A DNA stretch of 64,000 bases from an uncultured Eudoraea sp. Its GTDB lineage: Bacteria > Bacteroidota > Bacteroidia > Flavobacteriales > Flavobacteriaceae. Positions 9,038 through 19,052 of this stretch are shown piece by piece. A program made the translations under genes and the position numbers. The notes below the pieces were generated by a model. The model was not told the DNA's origin. It did not search any database and saw only the letters and a program-made list of their open reading frames with translations. The first letter of the stretch is position 1. Each line of letters begins with the position of its first letter. The stretch is from NCBI RefSeq assembly GCF_947490415.1, contig NZ_CANLGX010000003.1, positions 327,821-391,820 on the forward strand. The letters are read 5' to 3'.

Positions 9038-10393
9038 ATGCAATCGTTTGACGAATTTAATATCTCCAACCAACTGCGTTCGGCTATAACCGATTTAGGT
9101 TTCGCAAATCCAACACCAATTCAATCTCAAGCCTATCCGGTAATTTCATCAGGTAAGGACGTCGTAGGTATTGCACAAACTGGAACAGGTAAAACATTTG
9201 CCTATATGCTGCCTATTTTGCAATCGCTTACGTTTTCAACAGATAAGCATCCAAGAGTTTTAATTTTAGTGCCTACGCGAGAATTGGTAGTGCAGGTTGT
9301 TGAGGAGATTGAAAAATTTAGTAAATACTTAAATAATAGGGTATTAGGAGTTTATGGAGGCACCAATATAAACACTCAAAAAGCATTGTTAGTGGAAGGC
9401 CAGGACATTGTAGTAGGAACCCCTGGCCGTTTATACGACTTGATTTTAAGTCGCGCATTGCAATTAAAATCGATTAAAAAATTAGTAATCGATGAAGTGG
9501 ACGTCATGTTGGATTTAGGGTTTAGGTTTCAGCTTACCAATATATTCGATTTATTACCAACAAAGCGTCAAAATATTATGTTTTCGGCTACTATGACAGA
9601 AGATATAGAAGATTTAATAGCTAAATTTTTTATTTTGTCTGAAAAGATTTCCGTTGCCTTAAGTGGTACGCCTTTAGAAAATATTACACAAAGTAGTTAT
9701 GCAGTTCCTAACTTTTATACGAAAGTAAACTTGCTAATACACCTACTGAAAAATGCAACAACTTTTAAAAAAGTACTGGTTTTTGTATCCAACAAAAGAA
9801 GCGCTGATCGGTTGTTTGAAGAACTACAAGAATCATATAATGAGGAAATTTGTGTAATTCACTCTAATAAAACGCAAAACTACCGTATGCGGTCTATTAA
9901 ACAGTTTGATGAAGGTAGAAACAGGATTTTGGTCACAACTGATGTTATGGCACGTGGTCTCGATTTAAACGAAATAAGTCATGTTATAAACTTTGACACC
10001 CCGCATTTTCCTGAAAATTACATGCATCGTATTGGTCGTACTGGTCGTGCCGAAAAGAAGGGAGAATCCCTCTTGTTCTATACAGAGAAAGAAATTGCCT
10101 ATAAAAATGCTATTGAAGCACTTATGAATATGGAAATTAAACATATTCCTTTTCCAAGGGAGGTAGAAATCGCCACACGGCTAACCCCTGAAGAGCAACC
10201 TCAGGTTAGTGAACCAAATAATCCCCATAAACAAAGCAATGAGCATGAGCGTGGAGCAAGTTTTCACGAAAAGTCAGAAAAGAATAAGAAAACAAATGAA
10301 AGAGGGTCTTATAAACGCATAATTAAGGCTAAATACAAAAAACCCAAAACCAGAGGTGATAAGAATTATAATAAAAGTAAAAGAAGGAAATAA
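9038..10393 (+). CDS. DEAD-box-type RNA helicase with DEVD motif II
   Basis: 451 residues with the full superfamily 2 helicase set: Q motif NPTPIQ, motif I AQTGTGKT (46-53), Ia PTREL, TPGR (128-131), motif III SAT (183-185) and motif [10 protein letters not shown] (330-337). Motif II reads DEVD (152-155), not DEAD; the Ala-to-Val change leaves the catalytic Asp-Glu and last Asp intact. The last ~60 residues are a basic Lys/Arg/Asn-rich tail suited to RNA binding. It should unwind short RNA duplexes, in ribosome assembly or RNA decay. First of four helicases within 13 kb, near two cold-shock genes. Confidence 0.95.
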   Translation: MQSFDEFNISNQLRSAITDLGFANPTPIQSQAYPVISSGKDVVGIAQTGTGKTFAYMLPILQSLTFSTDKHPRVLILVPTRELVVQVVEEIEKFSKYLNNRVLGVYGGTNINTQKALLVEGQDIVVGTPGRLYDLILSRALQLKSIKKLVIDEVDVMLDLGFRFQLTNIFDLLPTKRQNIMFSATMTEDIEDLIAKFFILSEKISVALSGTPLENITQSSYAVPNFYTKVNLLIHLLKNATTFKKVLVFVSNKRSADRLFEELQESYNEEICVIHSNKTQNYRMRSIKQFDEGRNRILVTTDVMARGLDLNEISHVINFDTPHFPENYMHRIGRTGRAEKKGESLLFYTEKEIAYKNAIEALMNMEIKHIPFPREVEIATRLTPEEQPQVSEPNNPHKQSNEHERGASFHEKSEKNKKTNERGSYKRIIKAKYKKPKTRGDKNYNKSKRRK

Positions 10394-10468
10394 CTATAAC
10401 TTAGGATTAGGTTATAGCTGTAAATTGCTATGATTATAATTATATCGAAACCTATACTTTAATTCGAG

Positions 10469-10476
10469 TAATTTTG
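10469..10476 (+). promoter_or_regulatory. -7 element next to the start codon of the FAD protein
   Basis: TAATTTTG ends only 4 bp before the ATG at 10481. If functional, transcription would begin at or just after the start codon, giving an almost leaderless mRNA. No -33 TTG at the normal distance was found. Confidence 0.4.
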
Positions 10477-10480
10477 CCTT

Positions 10481-12034
10481 ATGATCAGAAACATCCAGGT
10501 AAGGATACCATTAAAGGAAGAAGGCCAGGAAGGCATCCTTAGGCGCAAAGCTGCCAAAACCCTTGGGATTCCTGAAGTTGATTTTACATTAAAGGTACTC
10601 CGGAAGTCTATTGACGCCCGAAAACAAACTATTTATTTCAATTACAAACTTGCCGTTTACATCAAGGAAAAAGCTCCTAAGAATTCTTCCTATTCCTTTG
10701 ATTATAAGGATGTTTCAAAAGCCAAACCCATTCATATCATCGGTTTTGGTCCGGCAGGTATGTGGGCAGCATTGCGTTGTTTGGAGCTTGGTTTCAAACC
10801 TATTGTACTGGAACGGGGCAAGAATGTTCAAAATCGTCGAAGAGATATAAAAGCCATCAACCAGGACCATATCGTTAACGAGGATAGCAATTACTGTTTT
10901 GGGGAAGGCGGTGCAGGCACCTATTCTGATGGAAAATTATATACACGGAGTCTTAAACGAGGTGATGTGAGGCGAATTTTTGAAAGTCTGGTGCACCATG
11001 GCGCAACGGAGCAAATACTTATTGATGCACACCCCCATATTGGCACGAATAAACTCCCGAAAATAGTGCAGATCATTCGGGAAACTATACTTAAATATGG
11101 CGGTGAGGTACATTTCAATACTAAAGTAATAGATTTTATAATAGAACGTAATCAATTAAAAACCATTATTTTACAAAATGGAGATGAAATGCAAGTGTCT
11201 CGGGTTATTCTGGCAACCGGCCATTCTGCACGCGATATTTTTTACCTGCTTCAAAAAAAGGACATTGCCCTAAAAGCAAAGTCTTTTGCAATGGGCGTTC
11301 GCGTAGAACACCCACAACAAATTATCGATTCTATTCAATACCATTGCAAAGGAGAGCGTAATGAATTGCTTCCGGCGGCCGCCTATAGTTTGGTGCACCA
11401 GGTGAAGAATCGCGGGGTGTATTCGTTCTGTATGTGCCCCGGTGGTTTTATAGTTCCTGCGGCAACATCCCCGGGAGAAGTGGTTGTCAATGGCATGTCG
11501 CCCTCGAAACGGAATAACCTTTTCGCGAATTCAGGAATCGTTGTTGAAATAAACGTGGAGGAAGATATTCCGAAATACGAAAAGTACGGTGTCTTAAAAG
11601 GATTGGAATATCAAAAAGATTTAGAACGTTTAGCCTTTACCGCCGGTGGAAGAACCCAAACAGCTCCTGCACAAAGGTTAACAGATTTTGTAGAGGGTAT
11701 ATTTTCTCCGGATTTAAACCCAACATCATACCAACCGGGACTTAAATCCGCACCTTTGCATTCACTCCTTCCCAGGTTGATAGGGAGTCGTTTAAGAACC
11801 GGGTTTACCGAGTTCGGTAAGAAAATGAAAGGCTATTACACTTCAGAAGCCAATGTCGTGGGAGTAGAATCGCGAACTTCGTCTCCGGTAAATATCCCCA
11901 GAAACAAGCAATTAGAGCATCCGGAAATCAAAGGGTTGTTCCCTTGCGGCGAAGGTGGTGGGTATGCAGGTGGCATTGTATCAGCGGCCATGGATGGGGA
12001 GCGCTGTGCAGAGGCTGCTGTTGCCGGGTTGTGA
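10481..12034 (+). CDS. FAD-dependent oxidoreductase (COG2509-like)
   Basis: 517 residues. An N-terminal ~80-residue domain (RRKAAKTLGI...RKSIDARKQTIYFNY) precedes the FAD-binding Rossmann motif GFGPAGMWAAL (88-98) and its Glu partner (LERGK, E111). NYCFGEGGAGTYSDGKLYTR, MCPGGFIVPA and the C-terminal CGEGGGYAGGIVSAAMDG segment are landmarks of the uncharacterised FAD-dependent dehydrogenase family COG2509. Substrate is unknown; the protein is cytoplasmic with no signal peptide. It lies between two helicase genes with its own putative -7 box, so cotranscription is uncertain. Confidence 0.88.
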   Translation: MIRNIQVRIPLKEEGQEGILRRKAAKTLGIPEVDFTLKVLRKSIDARKQTIYFNYKLAVYIKEKAPKNSSYSFDYKDVSKAKPIHIIGFGPAGMWAALRCLELGFKPIVLERGKNVQNRRRDIKAINQDHIVNEDSNYCFGEGGAGTYSDGKLYTRSLKRGDVRRIFESLVHHGATEQILIDAHPHIGTNKLPKIVQIIRETILKYGGEVHFNTKVIDFIIERNQLKTIILQNGDEMQVSRVILATGHSARDIFYLLQKKDIALKAKSFAMGVRVEHPQQIIDSIQYHCKGERNELLPAAAYSLVHQVKNRGVYSFCMCPGGFIVPAATSPGEVVVNGMSPSKRNNLFANSGIVVEINVEEDIPKYEKYGVLKGLEYQKDLERLAFTAGGRTQTAPAQRLTDFVEGIFSPDLNPTSYQPGLKSAPLHSLLPRLIGSRLRTGFTEFGKKMKGYYTSEANVVGVESRTSSPVNIPRNKQLEHPEIKGLFPCGEGGGYAGGIVSAAMDGERCAEAAVAGL

Positions 12035-12085
12035 AGTATTTCTCGCTCAGACATCTTAATTCACCGTTCTCAGCCTAAATAAGCG

Positions 12086-12093
12086 TACCTTTG
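12086..12093 (+). promoter_or_regulatory. -7 element of the helicase gene at 12110
   Basis: TACCTTTG matches TAnnTTTG exactly, 16 bp before the ATG. No good -33 TTG was seen. Confidence 0.5.
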
Positions 12094-12109
12094 CGGCTTA
12101 TTTAACAAA

Positions 12110-13387
12110 ATGACATTTAAAGAACTCGGCTTGGCCGAACCAATACTTAAAGCACTTCAGGCAGAAGGCTACGAAAATCCCACCCCAATTCAAGAACAAG
12201 CGATTCCCATACTCCTCAAAGGAAAAGACCTTTTGGGTGTGGCACAAACGGGAACGGGAAAAACCGCAGCATTCGGAATTCCAATACTTCAGCATTTGTA
12301 TAATTCGCAAAACGGACAAAAGGGTAAACGACGGATAAAAGCCCTGATTGTAACTCCAACACGCGAACTGGCCATACAAATAGGCGAGAGTTTAAGCGCT
12401 TATGGAAAATTTACAGGTTTGCGAAACACCGTTATTTTTGGTGGCGTCAAACAAGGGAAGCAGGTAAATACCTTAAGAAATGGCGTTGATATCCTGGTAG
12501 CCACACCAGGCCGCTTACTCGATTTGCTAAACCAGGGATATATTTCCTTTAGGGACTTAGAATTTGTGGTCCTGGATGAAGCCGACCATATGTTGGATAT
12601 GGGCTTTATTCACGACATTAAGAAGATCATCTCCATACTACCTCCAAAACGACAATCACTTTTCTTTTCGGCAACCATGCCTAAAGATATTGTAGCGCTT
12701 TCCAGAAAAATGCTGGGCGATTTTGAGCGGGTAACCATCAAACCGGAACAAGCTACCGCTGAGAAAGTAGAACAAGGTGTCTATTTCGTAAGTAAGGTCA
12801 ACAAACCCAAATTATTGGTACATCTATTACAGGGGAGACCTGAAGATTCCGTTTTAGTGTTTTCCAGAACAAAACACGGTGCCGATAAAATTGGTAAAAA
12901 ATTAAGACAAGCCGATATAAAATCGGCCGCCATTCACGGCAATAAATCACAAAATGCCAGGCAAAAGGCTTTAGGGGACTTCAAAGATGGAAGACTAAAA
13001 GTATTGGTCGCTACAGATATTGCAGCAAGGGGCATTGATGTAGAGGAACTATCCTTAGTTATCAACTATGACCTGCCCAATGTTTCGGAAACCTATGTGC
13101 ACCGGATTGGGCGAACAGGTCGGGCGAGTGCCAGTGGTATAGCATTGTCTTTTTGTGATAAGGAAGAACAACCTTACCTGCGCGATATTGAAAAACTCAT
13201 CCAACAGGACGTTCCCCGTATGCCGGCACACCAATTTGTGGACAGTGAAGACGAGGTGGAAACCAAGAAGGAACAGAAACCACAGCGGTCGCACAATTCT
13301 AATCGCAACAGAAATCGGAACCAGCAACGAAATTCAAACAGTAACGGATCTCAAAACCGCAACAGGAGCAGAAACCCGAATAGATAG
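12110..13387 (+). CDS. DEAD-box RNA helicase, RhlE-like
   Basis: 425 residues with canonical motifs: Q motif NPTPIQEQA, motif I AQTGTGKT (45-52), PTREL, TPGR, DEAD (156-159), SAT, ARGID and HRIGRTGR. The spacing and the GFIHDIKKI segment after motif II resemble the RhlE group. The last ~50 residues are a low-complexity Asn/Arg/Ser tail, typical of flexible RNA-binding extensions in Bacteroidota helicases. Probable role: RNA remodelling in ribosome maturation or decay, useful in the cold. Preceded by its own -7 box. Confidence 0.95.
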   Translation: MTFKELGLAEPILKALQAEGYENPTPIQEQAIPILLKGKDLLGVAQTGTGKTAAFGIPILQHLYNSQNGQKGKRRIKALIVTPTRELAIQIGESLSAYGKFTGLRNTVIFGGVKQGKQVNTLRNGVDILVATPGRLLDLLNQGYISFRDLEFVVLDEADHMLDMGFIHDIKKIISILPPKRQSLFFSATMPKDIVALSRKMLGDFERVTIKPEQATAEKVEQGVYFVSKVNKPKLLVHLLQGRPEDSVLVFSRTKHGADKIGKKLRQADIKSAAIHGNKSQNARQKALGDFKDGRLKVLVATDIAARGIDVEELSLVINYDLPNVSETYVHRIGRTGRASASGIALSFCDKEEQPYLRDIEKLIQQDVPRMPAHQFVDSEDEVETKKEQKPQRSHNSNRNRNRNQQRNSNSNGSQNRNRSRNPNR

Positions 13388-13634
13388 TAATAGAAGTTAC
13401 TAAATTGTATCTATTAGGCTGCAGATTATTTTAGATAGGTGTCTTAAAAATAGATTAATCCTGTTAATAAAATCTTCCATAAGGGGCAAGGATAAAATAT
13501 TGCTTCATATTTATTTATTTTATATATCTTTAAAGAGACTGAAACTATATCTATTACTAATTTTCTTTAAACTATTAGACATTATCCCCTCTAATCTTAA
13601 TCAGAATAAGGCTTTCTTTTAAAGTAATACTATA

Positions 13635-15329
13635 ATGAAACTTTTATCACAAAAAAAGTTCCTCCCTTTCTATTTTTTTAGAAAAAATCAAAAATTTTCC
13701 TCTTTTTTATCCCTGTTTTTAACGCTTTCTTTTTTGAACCTAATTATAAGCTGTTCTTATTATAAGGTTAGAGATTTAACAACATCTCCCGAAACAATGG
13801 CACGTCAAATCGATGAATTAAATGAATCTCAAAAATATGTAGTCATACACTCCGGAGGAACTATTTGGCATTTAGAAAATCTTGTTTTAAGTGAAGAAAA
13901 CAAGACCATTTCAGGTATAGCTCAAGAAATAGATAAGTATCATATCCCATTTCAACCAAGAGAAAAAAAGAAAGTTCATAGATATAACAATAAACAAACA
14001 CCTCTTAATGAAATTCATTTTTTTGTAAACAATAACAACATTCCAGATTTTGGTACAGAAGTAAGTATTCCATTTTCTGAAATTTATACCATATCCGTAA
14101 ATGATAAAAATAATGGTCGTACTGCTGCTAATATTGCCGTAGGCACAATAGGAGTGATAGCTGTGATAGGCATTATTGCTGCTTTGACAAAGAGCTCTTG
14201 TCCTTTTATTTATATAAATAATGGAGAAGAATTTGTTTTTACAGGCGAGCTCTATCCAGGAATTTTAACTGCAAATCAACAACGAAATGATTATTTATTA
14301 TTACCCAATTTAAATGAAGTGAATAATGAATATAGTATTAAGATTACTAATGAATTAAAAGAGATCCAGTACACCGATTATGTTCAATTATTAGAAGTTA
14401 ATCATCCTGATAATGTTAAAGTGCTGTTAGATAAAAATGGCAAACTACATACATTTTCAAATATAATTTCTCCAAATAATGTGTTGGTTGATCATTTAAA
14501 CACTAATAGCGATCCCGTATTAGTTAAAGACAACAACTCTTATTTGTTTAATTCAGAACTAATTAGCTCTAGTAGTTTAAGAAATATTGAATTAAAATTT
14601 AATAAACCTCAACAGACAAAAAACGCTAAATTAGTTTTAACTGTAAAAAATTCTATGTGGTTAGATTATGTTTTTGGGAAATTTAACGAACAATTTGGCT
14701 CCTATTATTCTCAATTTCAAAAAGACCAACAAGATTTTTCTAAAGAAAAAAGCACGAAATGGATGAACGAACAAAGCATACCTTTATCGGTTTATTTAAA
14801 AACTAATACTGGTTGGGAATTAGTTGATAGAATAAATACAGTTGGCCCCATGGCTTCAAGAGATATAGCTGTACCAATTGACATAAGTAACGCGCCTGGT
14901 GAGGAAGTATTTATAAAACTTGAAACTGGATTTATGTTTTGGGAGGTAGATTATGTTGGTATTGATTTCACAGAAAATTTAGCATTAGATATTAATTACA
15001 TTAATCCTAATGCCGCTATTGATGGAAATAATAATAATGTAACTAAACTACTATTAGGAGAAGATCAAAATTACCTTGTTCAACCCAATATTGGTGACGA
15101 AGTCATAGTTACCTTTAAGACTAGTAAACCAACTCCAGATATAATTAGAACGGTTTTTTTAAAAAACAGAGGTTATTATAATTATATAAGAAACTATGAA
15201 GGTGAACCGGATTTTCAAAAACTAAGATTGTTTAAACAAGCTGGTGCATTTACAGATTTTTCAATGTATGAATATCAAGCCCTAATGGATTATGAAAATC
15301 AATTTGACTTAGCATCAAACACTAAATAA
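13635..15329 (+). CDS. Large uncharacterised lipoprotein paired with a radical SAM enzyme
   Basis: 564 residues. A long basic N-terminus leads to a hydrophobic segment and lipobox IISC (C40). A start-of-mature region (~45-155) is followed by one strongly hydrophobic helix (about 163-184), the motif SSCPFIYINNGEEFVFTGE (187-205) and a beta-rich C-terminal half. The SCPFIY...GELYPG...DYLLLP...ITNEL...QYTDYVQLLEVNHP succession is, as far as I recall, a broadly distributed conserved hypothetical pattern with no assigned function. The gene is AT-rich compared with its neighbours and lies 6 bp before the radical SAM gene, so the two are surely cotranscribed. No enzymatic residues recognised. Confidence 0.75.
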   Translation: MKLLSQKKFLPFYFFRKNQKFSSFLSLFLTLSFLNLIISCSYYKVRDLTTSPETMARQIDELNESQKYVVIHSGGTIWHLENLVLSEENKTISGIAQEIDKYHIPFQPREKKKVHRYNNKQTPLNEIHFFVNNNNIPDFGTEVSIPFSEIYTISVNDKNNGRTAANIAVGTIGVIAVIGIIAALTKSSCPFIYINNGEEFVFTGELYPGILTANQQRNDYLLLPNLNEVNNEYSIKITNELKEIQYTDYVQLLEVNHPDNVKVLLDKNGKLHTFSNIISPNNVLVDHLNTNSDPVLVKDNNSYLFNSELISSSSLRNIELKFNKPQQTKNAKLVLTVKNSMWLDYVFGKFNEQFGSYYSQFQKDQQDFSKEKSTKWMNEQSIPLSVYLKTNTGWELVDRINTVGPMASRDIAVPIDISNAPGEEVFIKLETGFMFWEVDYVGIDFTENLALDINYINPNAAIDGNNNNVTKLLLGEDQNYLVQPNIGDEVIVTFKTSKPTPDIIRTVFLKNRGYYNYIRNYEGEPDFQKLRLFKQAGAFTDFSMYEYQALMDYENQFDLASNTK

Positions 15330-15335
15330 AAAGCT

Positions 15336-16553
15336 ATGATAGTTGAACTTCAGGATAAAGAGGCAAAGGAAACCAGATTAATTTCCACAACAATTGACAC
15401 CTCAAACAAACCGCAAATTATTACTGGATTGAGATTGAAATTCATTCGATTAAGAATAAAGTTTACGCTCTTAAAAGTTATAGTAAAATGTTATCATAAT
15501 CCTTTAGACTGGATACAATCCCTTCGCTATTTAATTCGATTCAGAAGACGTTTTTTAGGCAATAATAAAGTGCATAAAATGGTGTGTATAAATGGCAAAT
15601 ACCATATAGGTTTATATACCCCAGGATGGAACAGTAAGGTTTATAAAAGGTTTATTGCTTCTCAAATTAATGATTTTAAGCCAGTAAATAAAGGGACCAT
15701 TAATAGATTTAATAACGTCTTTTTTGCTATTACTAAAAAATGTGCTTTGCAGTGCGAACATTGTTTTGAATGGGATAATTTAAATAAGAAAGAGGTTTTA
15801 TCAGATAGTGAATTACAGGGTATAGTGAAAAGAATTCAAGATAAAGGTGTGAGTCAAATTCACTTGTCTGGTGGCGAACCTTTGATTAAAATGGATGCAC
15901 TGGTTAAACTTTTAAATGGTGCAGATAAATCAACAGAGTTTTGGGTGGTCACCTCCGGTTTTATGCTTAATAATACCAATGCTAAACGTTTAAAAGAAGC
16001 TGGTTTAACTGGTGCTGTTATTAGCTTAGATCACTTTAGTCCGAAATTACATAATAGGTTCAGAAATTTTAAGGATGCCTATTATTGGGTTGAGGAAGCT
16101 GTTAAAAACGCAAACAACAATAATCTTATCACTGCACTTTCTTTATGTGCCACCAAAGAGTTTATTTCTGAAGATAATTTAATGTCATATATGGAATTGG
16201 CCAAAAAACTAAAGGTTTCGTTTGTGCAATTCTTAGAACCCAAAGCAGTTGGCCATTATGCCAATAAAGACGTAATTCTAAATCAAGATCAAATAGACCT
16301 ATTAGAAAAATTCTTTAAGAAAATGAACTTTACTTCGGAGTACAGCACATATCCTATAATTACGTACCATGGTTATTATCAGCGAAGACAAGGTTGCTTA
16401 AGTGCTGGAAAAAAAGGAATATACATAGACACAGATGGGGATATGAATGCTTGCCCATTTTGTCACAAAAAAACAGGCAATGTATTAGATAGTCGTTTTG
16501 ATGAAAACCTGGAATTATTAAACTCTGAAGGATGTAAGAGTTATGGTATATAA
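15336..16553 (+). CDS. Radical SAM enzyme with SPASM/twitch-like C-terminus
   Basis: 405 residues. The [4Fe-4S] site is C136-x3-C140-x2-C143 (CALQCEHC), followed by the SAM-binding LSGGEPL segment, as in radical SAM proteins. The C-terminus adds C354, C373, C376 and C400, spaced like a SPASM or twitch auxiliary cluster domain that handles peptide or protein substrates. The first ~125 residues form a basic extension with no recognised domain. The protein ends soon after C400, shorter than many SPASM proteins. Its likely substrate is the adjacent lipoprotein or a small peptide; this is inference from the 6-bp spacing only. Confidence 0.85.
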   Translation: MIVELQDKEAKETRLISTTIDTSNKPQIITGLRLKFIRLRIKFTLLKVIVKCYHNPLDWIQSLRYLIRFRRRFLGNNKVHKMVCINGKYHIGLYTPGWNSKVYKRFIASQINDFKPVNKGTINRFNNVFFAITKKCALQCEHCFEWDNLNKKEVLSDSELQGIVKRIQDKGVSQIHLSGGEPLIKMDALVKLLNGADKSTEFWVVTSGFMLNNTNAKRLKEAGLTGAVISLDHFSPKLHNRFRNFKDAYYWVEEAVKNANNNNLITALSLCATKEFISEDNLMSYMELAKKLKVSFVQFLEPKAVGHYANKDVILNQDQIDLLEKFFKKMNFTSEYSTYPIITYHGYYQRRQGCLSAGKKGIYIDTDGDMNACPFCHKKTGNVLDSRFDENLELLNSEGCKSYGI

Positions 16554-16932
16554 TTCAACAAATTTCTATTTTTTCGTGTTGTCATGAATCTTTTATTTAG
16601 AAAAGTCATGGCAAAGCGTTAATAGTGCAAAATGAAAAAGGCAATGATTTGCCTTTTGAATGAAGTGCCAGATGATGAAAATTCTATACAAGACCGTTAA
16701 AAAGCGTTAAAAACTTGACTTTTTCATTAAAAAGCCTATATTAAAGGTATGTTATTTGTAGGCGACACATACCACTTCATTATGTTCTAGGCTTTAATAA
16801 AGTCTATATATTCTACTTCCCGATTTTGTAAAAATCACAGACGTTATAAAGCATTTGATTAATTATAAAAATCTATCATTCAGATTTGTATAATTTAATC
16901 TATAAATTATTAATTAGAAAAACTTATATTAA
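16554..16932 (+). other. 379-bp AT-rich gap with a hairpin and a 22-codon ORF
   Basis: No full-size gene. A perfect 9-bp hairpin AAAAGGCAA / TTGCCTTTT (16636-16657, TGAT loop) may end the radical SAM transcript, though no T-run follows. It overlaps a tiny ORF (16632-16700, 22 codons, starting MKKAMICLLNEV). Whether this peptide is made is unknown. The rest is very AT-rich leader before dps. Confidence 0.4.
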
Positions 16933-17442
16933 ATGAAATCAATAACAGAAAATAAAACAATAAATAGAAAACCTTTTAGAAAATTAGGATTTACTTATCT
17001 CGAAACCGCAGAAATTGTAGTTAGCTTAAATCAGTTAATGGCTAATTATTTTGTGCATTACAATAAATTGAGAAATTTTCATTGGAATGTTGACGGTCAT
17101 GATTTTTTTGAATTACATGAAGAATTTGAGAAAGAATATAACACAGTTAAGCAAAACATTGACATAATAGCAGAAAGAATTCGCGTATTTGGATTAAAAC
17201 CATCGATGAAAATAAAAGAAATTTTAGATTTGTCTGAAATTAAAGAGGTTAGTGCAGATAAAATGTCTCCTACAGCAATGGTCACAGAAGTATTAAAAGA
17301 TTTTGATGTTTTACATGACAAGATGTTAGATGTTGTTAATGCTGCTTTAGAAACTGGTGATAATGTCACTGAACAAATAGTCACTGACTTCATGAGAAAT
17401 CTAGAGAAAAGAAACTGGATGTTTACTTCATGGTGTAAATAA
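16933..17442 (+). CDS. dps: Dps/ferritin-like DNA-protection protein
   Basis: 169 residues forming one ferritin-like four-helix bundle. The Dps signature is clear: NFHWNVDG with H50 and W51, then LHEEFEKEY with H62 and E66, and DIIAERIR, giving the inter-subunit ferroxidase ligands. Dodecamers of this family oxidise Fe(II) with peroxide, store iron and shield DNA in starvation or oxidative stress. The N-terminal ~20 residues are basic (RKPFRK) and could contact DNA. Monocistronic with a strong terminator. Confidence 0.93.
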   Translation: MKSITENKTINRKPFRKLGFTYLETAEIVVSLNQLMANYFVHYNKLRNFHWNVDGHDFFELHEEFEKEYNTVKQNIDIIAERIRVFGLKPSMKIKEILDLSEIKEVSADKMSPTAMVTEVLKDFDVLHDKMLDVVNAALETGDNVTEQIVTDFMRNLEKRNWMFTSWCK

Positions 17443-17550
17443 TAATTAGTCAAACAATTATAATATAAAACTATGGATACAATAAAATTAAAACCTTATG
17501 ATGAAACTGATTAGTGCTCTTTAAATTAGTTTTAGTAATTATTACACAAA

Positions 17551-17574
17551 AGCCTGGAGAAATCCAGGCTTTTA
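17551..17574 (+). terminator. Intrinsic terminator after dps
   Basis: AGCCTGGA / TCCAGGCT 8-bp perfect stem, GAAA loop, followed by TTTTATT. Confidence 0.88.
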
Positions 17575-17710
17575 TTATACAAATACACTCTTTTTTCAAA
17601 AGGACAGGGGAGTGGTGGTGAAATTTGTGTGGAACGCTTTATTATGTATATTTATAGAAGTTTTTGTGTATTAAAAATGAATCAAATAATTACTTAAATA
17701 TTAAAATAAA

Positions 17711-18766
17711 ATGAATGTAAAAAATATCAAAGCTTATGGCACAGAAGCCTCTGATGCTGCTATTGAACCCATGCAAATCAACCGAAGGGAAGTTACTCCT
17801 AAGGATGTCGAAATAGAAATTCTATATTGTGGCGTATGTCATTCCGATTTGCATTTTGCACGCAACGATTGGGGATTTAGTGTGTATCCTGTAGTTCCCG
17901 GTCATGAAATTGTGGGTAAGGTCATTAAAGTAGGGGAAGGGGTAAGCAATTTTAAAGCCGGCGATGTTGTTGCTGTGGGTTGTTTGGTAGATTCGTGCAG
18001 GACATGCGGGAATTGCAAAAAAGATCTGGAGCAATATTGTCCTGAATGGGTGGGCACCTATGGTGGCCATGATAAGCATTTAGATCTGCCAACATTTGGT
18101 GGCTATTCCGAGAGCATTGTGGTCGATGAACATTTTGTTTTAAATATTCCAGAAAACCTTGATCTTGCCGGTATTGCTCCAATACTTTGCGCAGGAATCA
18201 CCACCTGGTCACCTTTGCGAAAATGGAATGTTGGGAAGGATAGTAAAGTAGCTGTGGTTGGTCTTGGAGGCCTGGGACATATGGCCATAAAACTGGCGGA
18301 TGCATTAGGCGCACATGTAACCTTGTTTTCAAGATCCCCAAATAAAATACAGGATGCCTTGGATTTAGGAGCAGATCAGGTAGTTATATCAACGGATAAG
18401 GATCAAATGGCTGGCGTTCAGAACAATTTTGATGTTATTATTGATACAGTGCCCTATGCGCATGATATCAATCCGTATATCGGAACCTTGACTACAGACG
18501 GCACCTTGGTTCTGGTAGGTTATTTAGGGCCATTAGACCCCATGTTGAATTCAGTTCCTATGATTATGGGCCGTAAAACGGTTGCAGGTTCTTTGATTGG
18601 TGGAATAGCAGAAACACAGGAACTATTGGATTTCTGCGGTAAACACAATATTACCTCAGAGATCGAGATTATTAAAATACAGGATATTAATCAGGCCTAT
18701 GAGCGTATGCTAAAAAGTGATGTACATTATCGGTTTGTTATTGATATGGCATCGCTTAAAAGTTAG
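17711..18766 (+). CDS. Zinc-dependent alcohol dehydrogenase (YahK/CAD type)
   Basis: 351 residues of the medium-chain dehydrogenase family. Catalytic zinc ligands are C43 (GVCHSD) and H65 (GHE); structural zinc is bound by C96, C99, C102 and C110. The coenzyme motif is VVGLGGLGHMAIKLA. The LFSRSPNK loop after the second strand, with Ser-Arg, points to NADP(H). It resembles YahK/AdhC-type broad aldehyde reductases. A monocistronic gene ending in its own hairpin. Physiological substrate cannot be read from the sequence. Confidence 0.93.
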   Translation: MNVKNIKAYGTEASDAAIEPMQINRREVTPKDVEIEILYCGVCHSDLHFARNDWGFSVYPVVPGHEIVGKVIKVGEGVSNFKAGDVVAVGCLVDSCRTCGNCKKDLEQYCPEWVGTYGGHDKHLDLPTFGGYSESIVVDEHFVLNIPENLDLAGIAPILCAGITTWSPLRKWNVGKDSKVAVVGLGGLGHMAIKLADALGAHVTLFSRSPNKIQDALDLGADQVVISTDKDQMAGVQNNFDVIIDTVPYAHDINPYIGTLTTDGTLVLVGYLGPLDPMLNSVPMIMGRKTVAGSLIGGIAETQELLDFCGKHNITSEIEIIKIQDINQAYERMLKSDVHYRFVIDMASLKS

Positions 18767-18790
18767 CACAAAGATGATTTTTAGATAGGA

Positions 18791-18823
18791 AACCGGCATA
18801 CATCTTTGTATACCGGTTTTTTA
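18791..18823 (+). terminator. Intrinsic terminator after the alcohol dehydrogenase gene
   Basis: AACCGG / CCGGTT stem extended by ATA/TAT with one mismatch, followed by a T-run. Confidence 0.8.
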
Positions 18824-18986
18824 TTAAAGCTTGGTTTTCATGTTAAAAAAAGGATTTGGATTAACAGTTGTTCAAGTAAAAATATACAAAAGTTCATTTA
18901 AAGCAACTACTATGCTCCATATAGCAGATAATATAAATTTTAAGGTAGCCAATTCATAATAAATTGAAAACAAGCTTATTAACGTA

Positions 18987-19016
18987 TTGTATATCAGAAA
19001 AATAGTCCCACTTTTG
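18987..19016 (+). promoter_or_regulatory. Promoter of the second cold-shock gene
   Basis: TTG (18987-18989), 19-bp spacer, CACTTTTG (19009-19016), matching the arrangement before the first copy. The open frame reaching back to this TTG is therefore not the gene start; the ATG is at 19053. Confidence 0.7.
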
Positions 19017-19052
19017 CAAACTAATACATATTATAAATTTAATTACATTACA

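Noticed and set aside
17473..17514. 13-codon ORF after dps
   Set aside because: Too short, no conserved feature; more likely part of the untranslated tail before the terminator.
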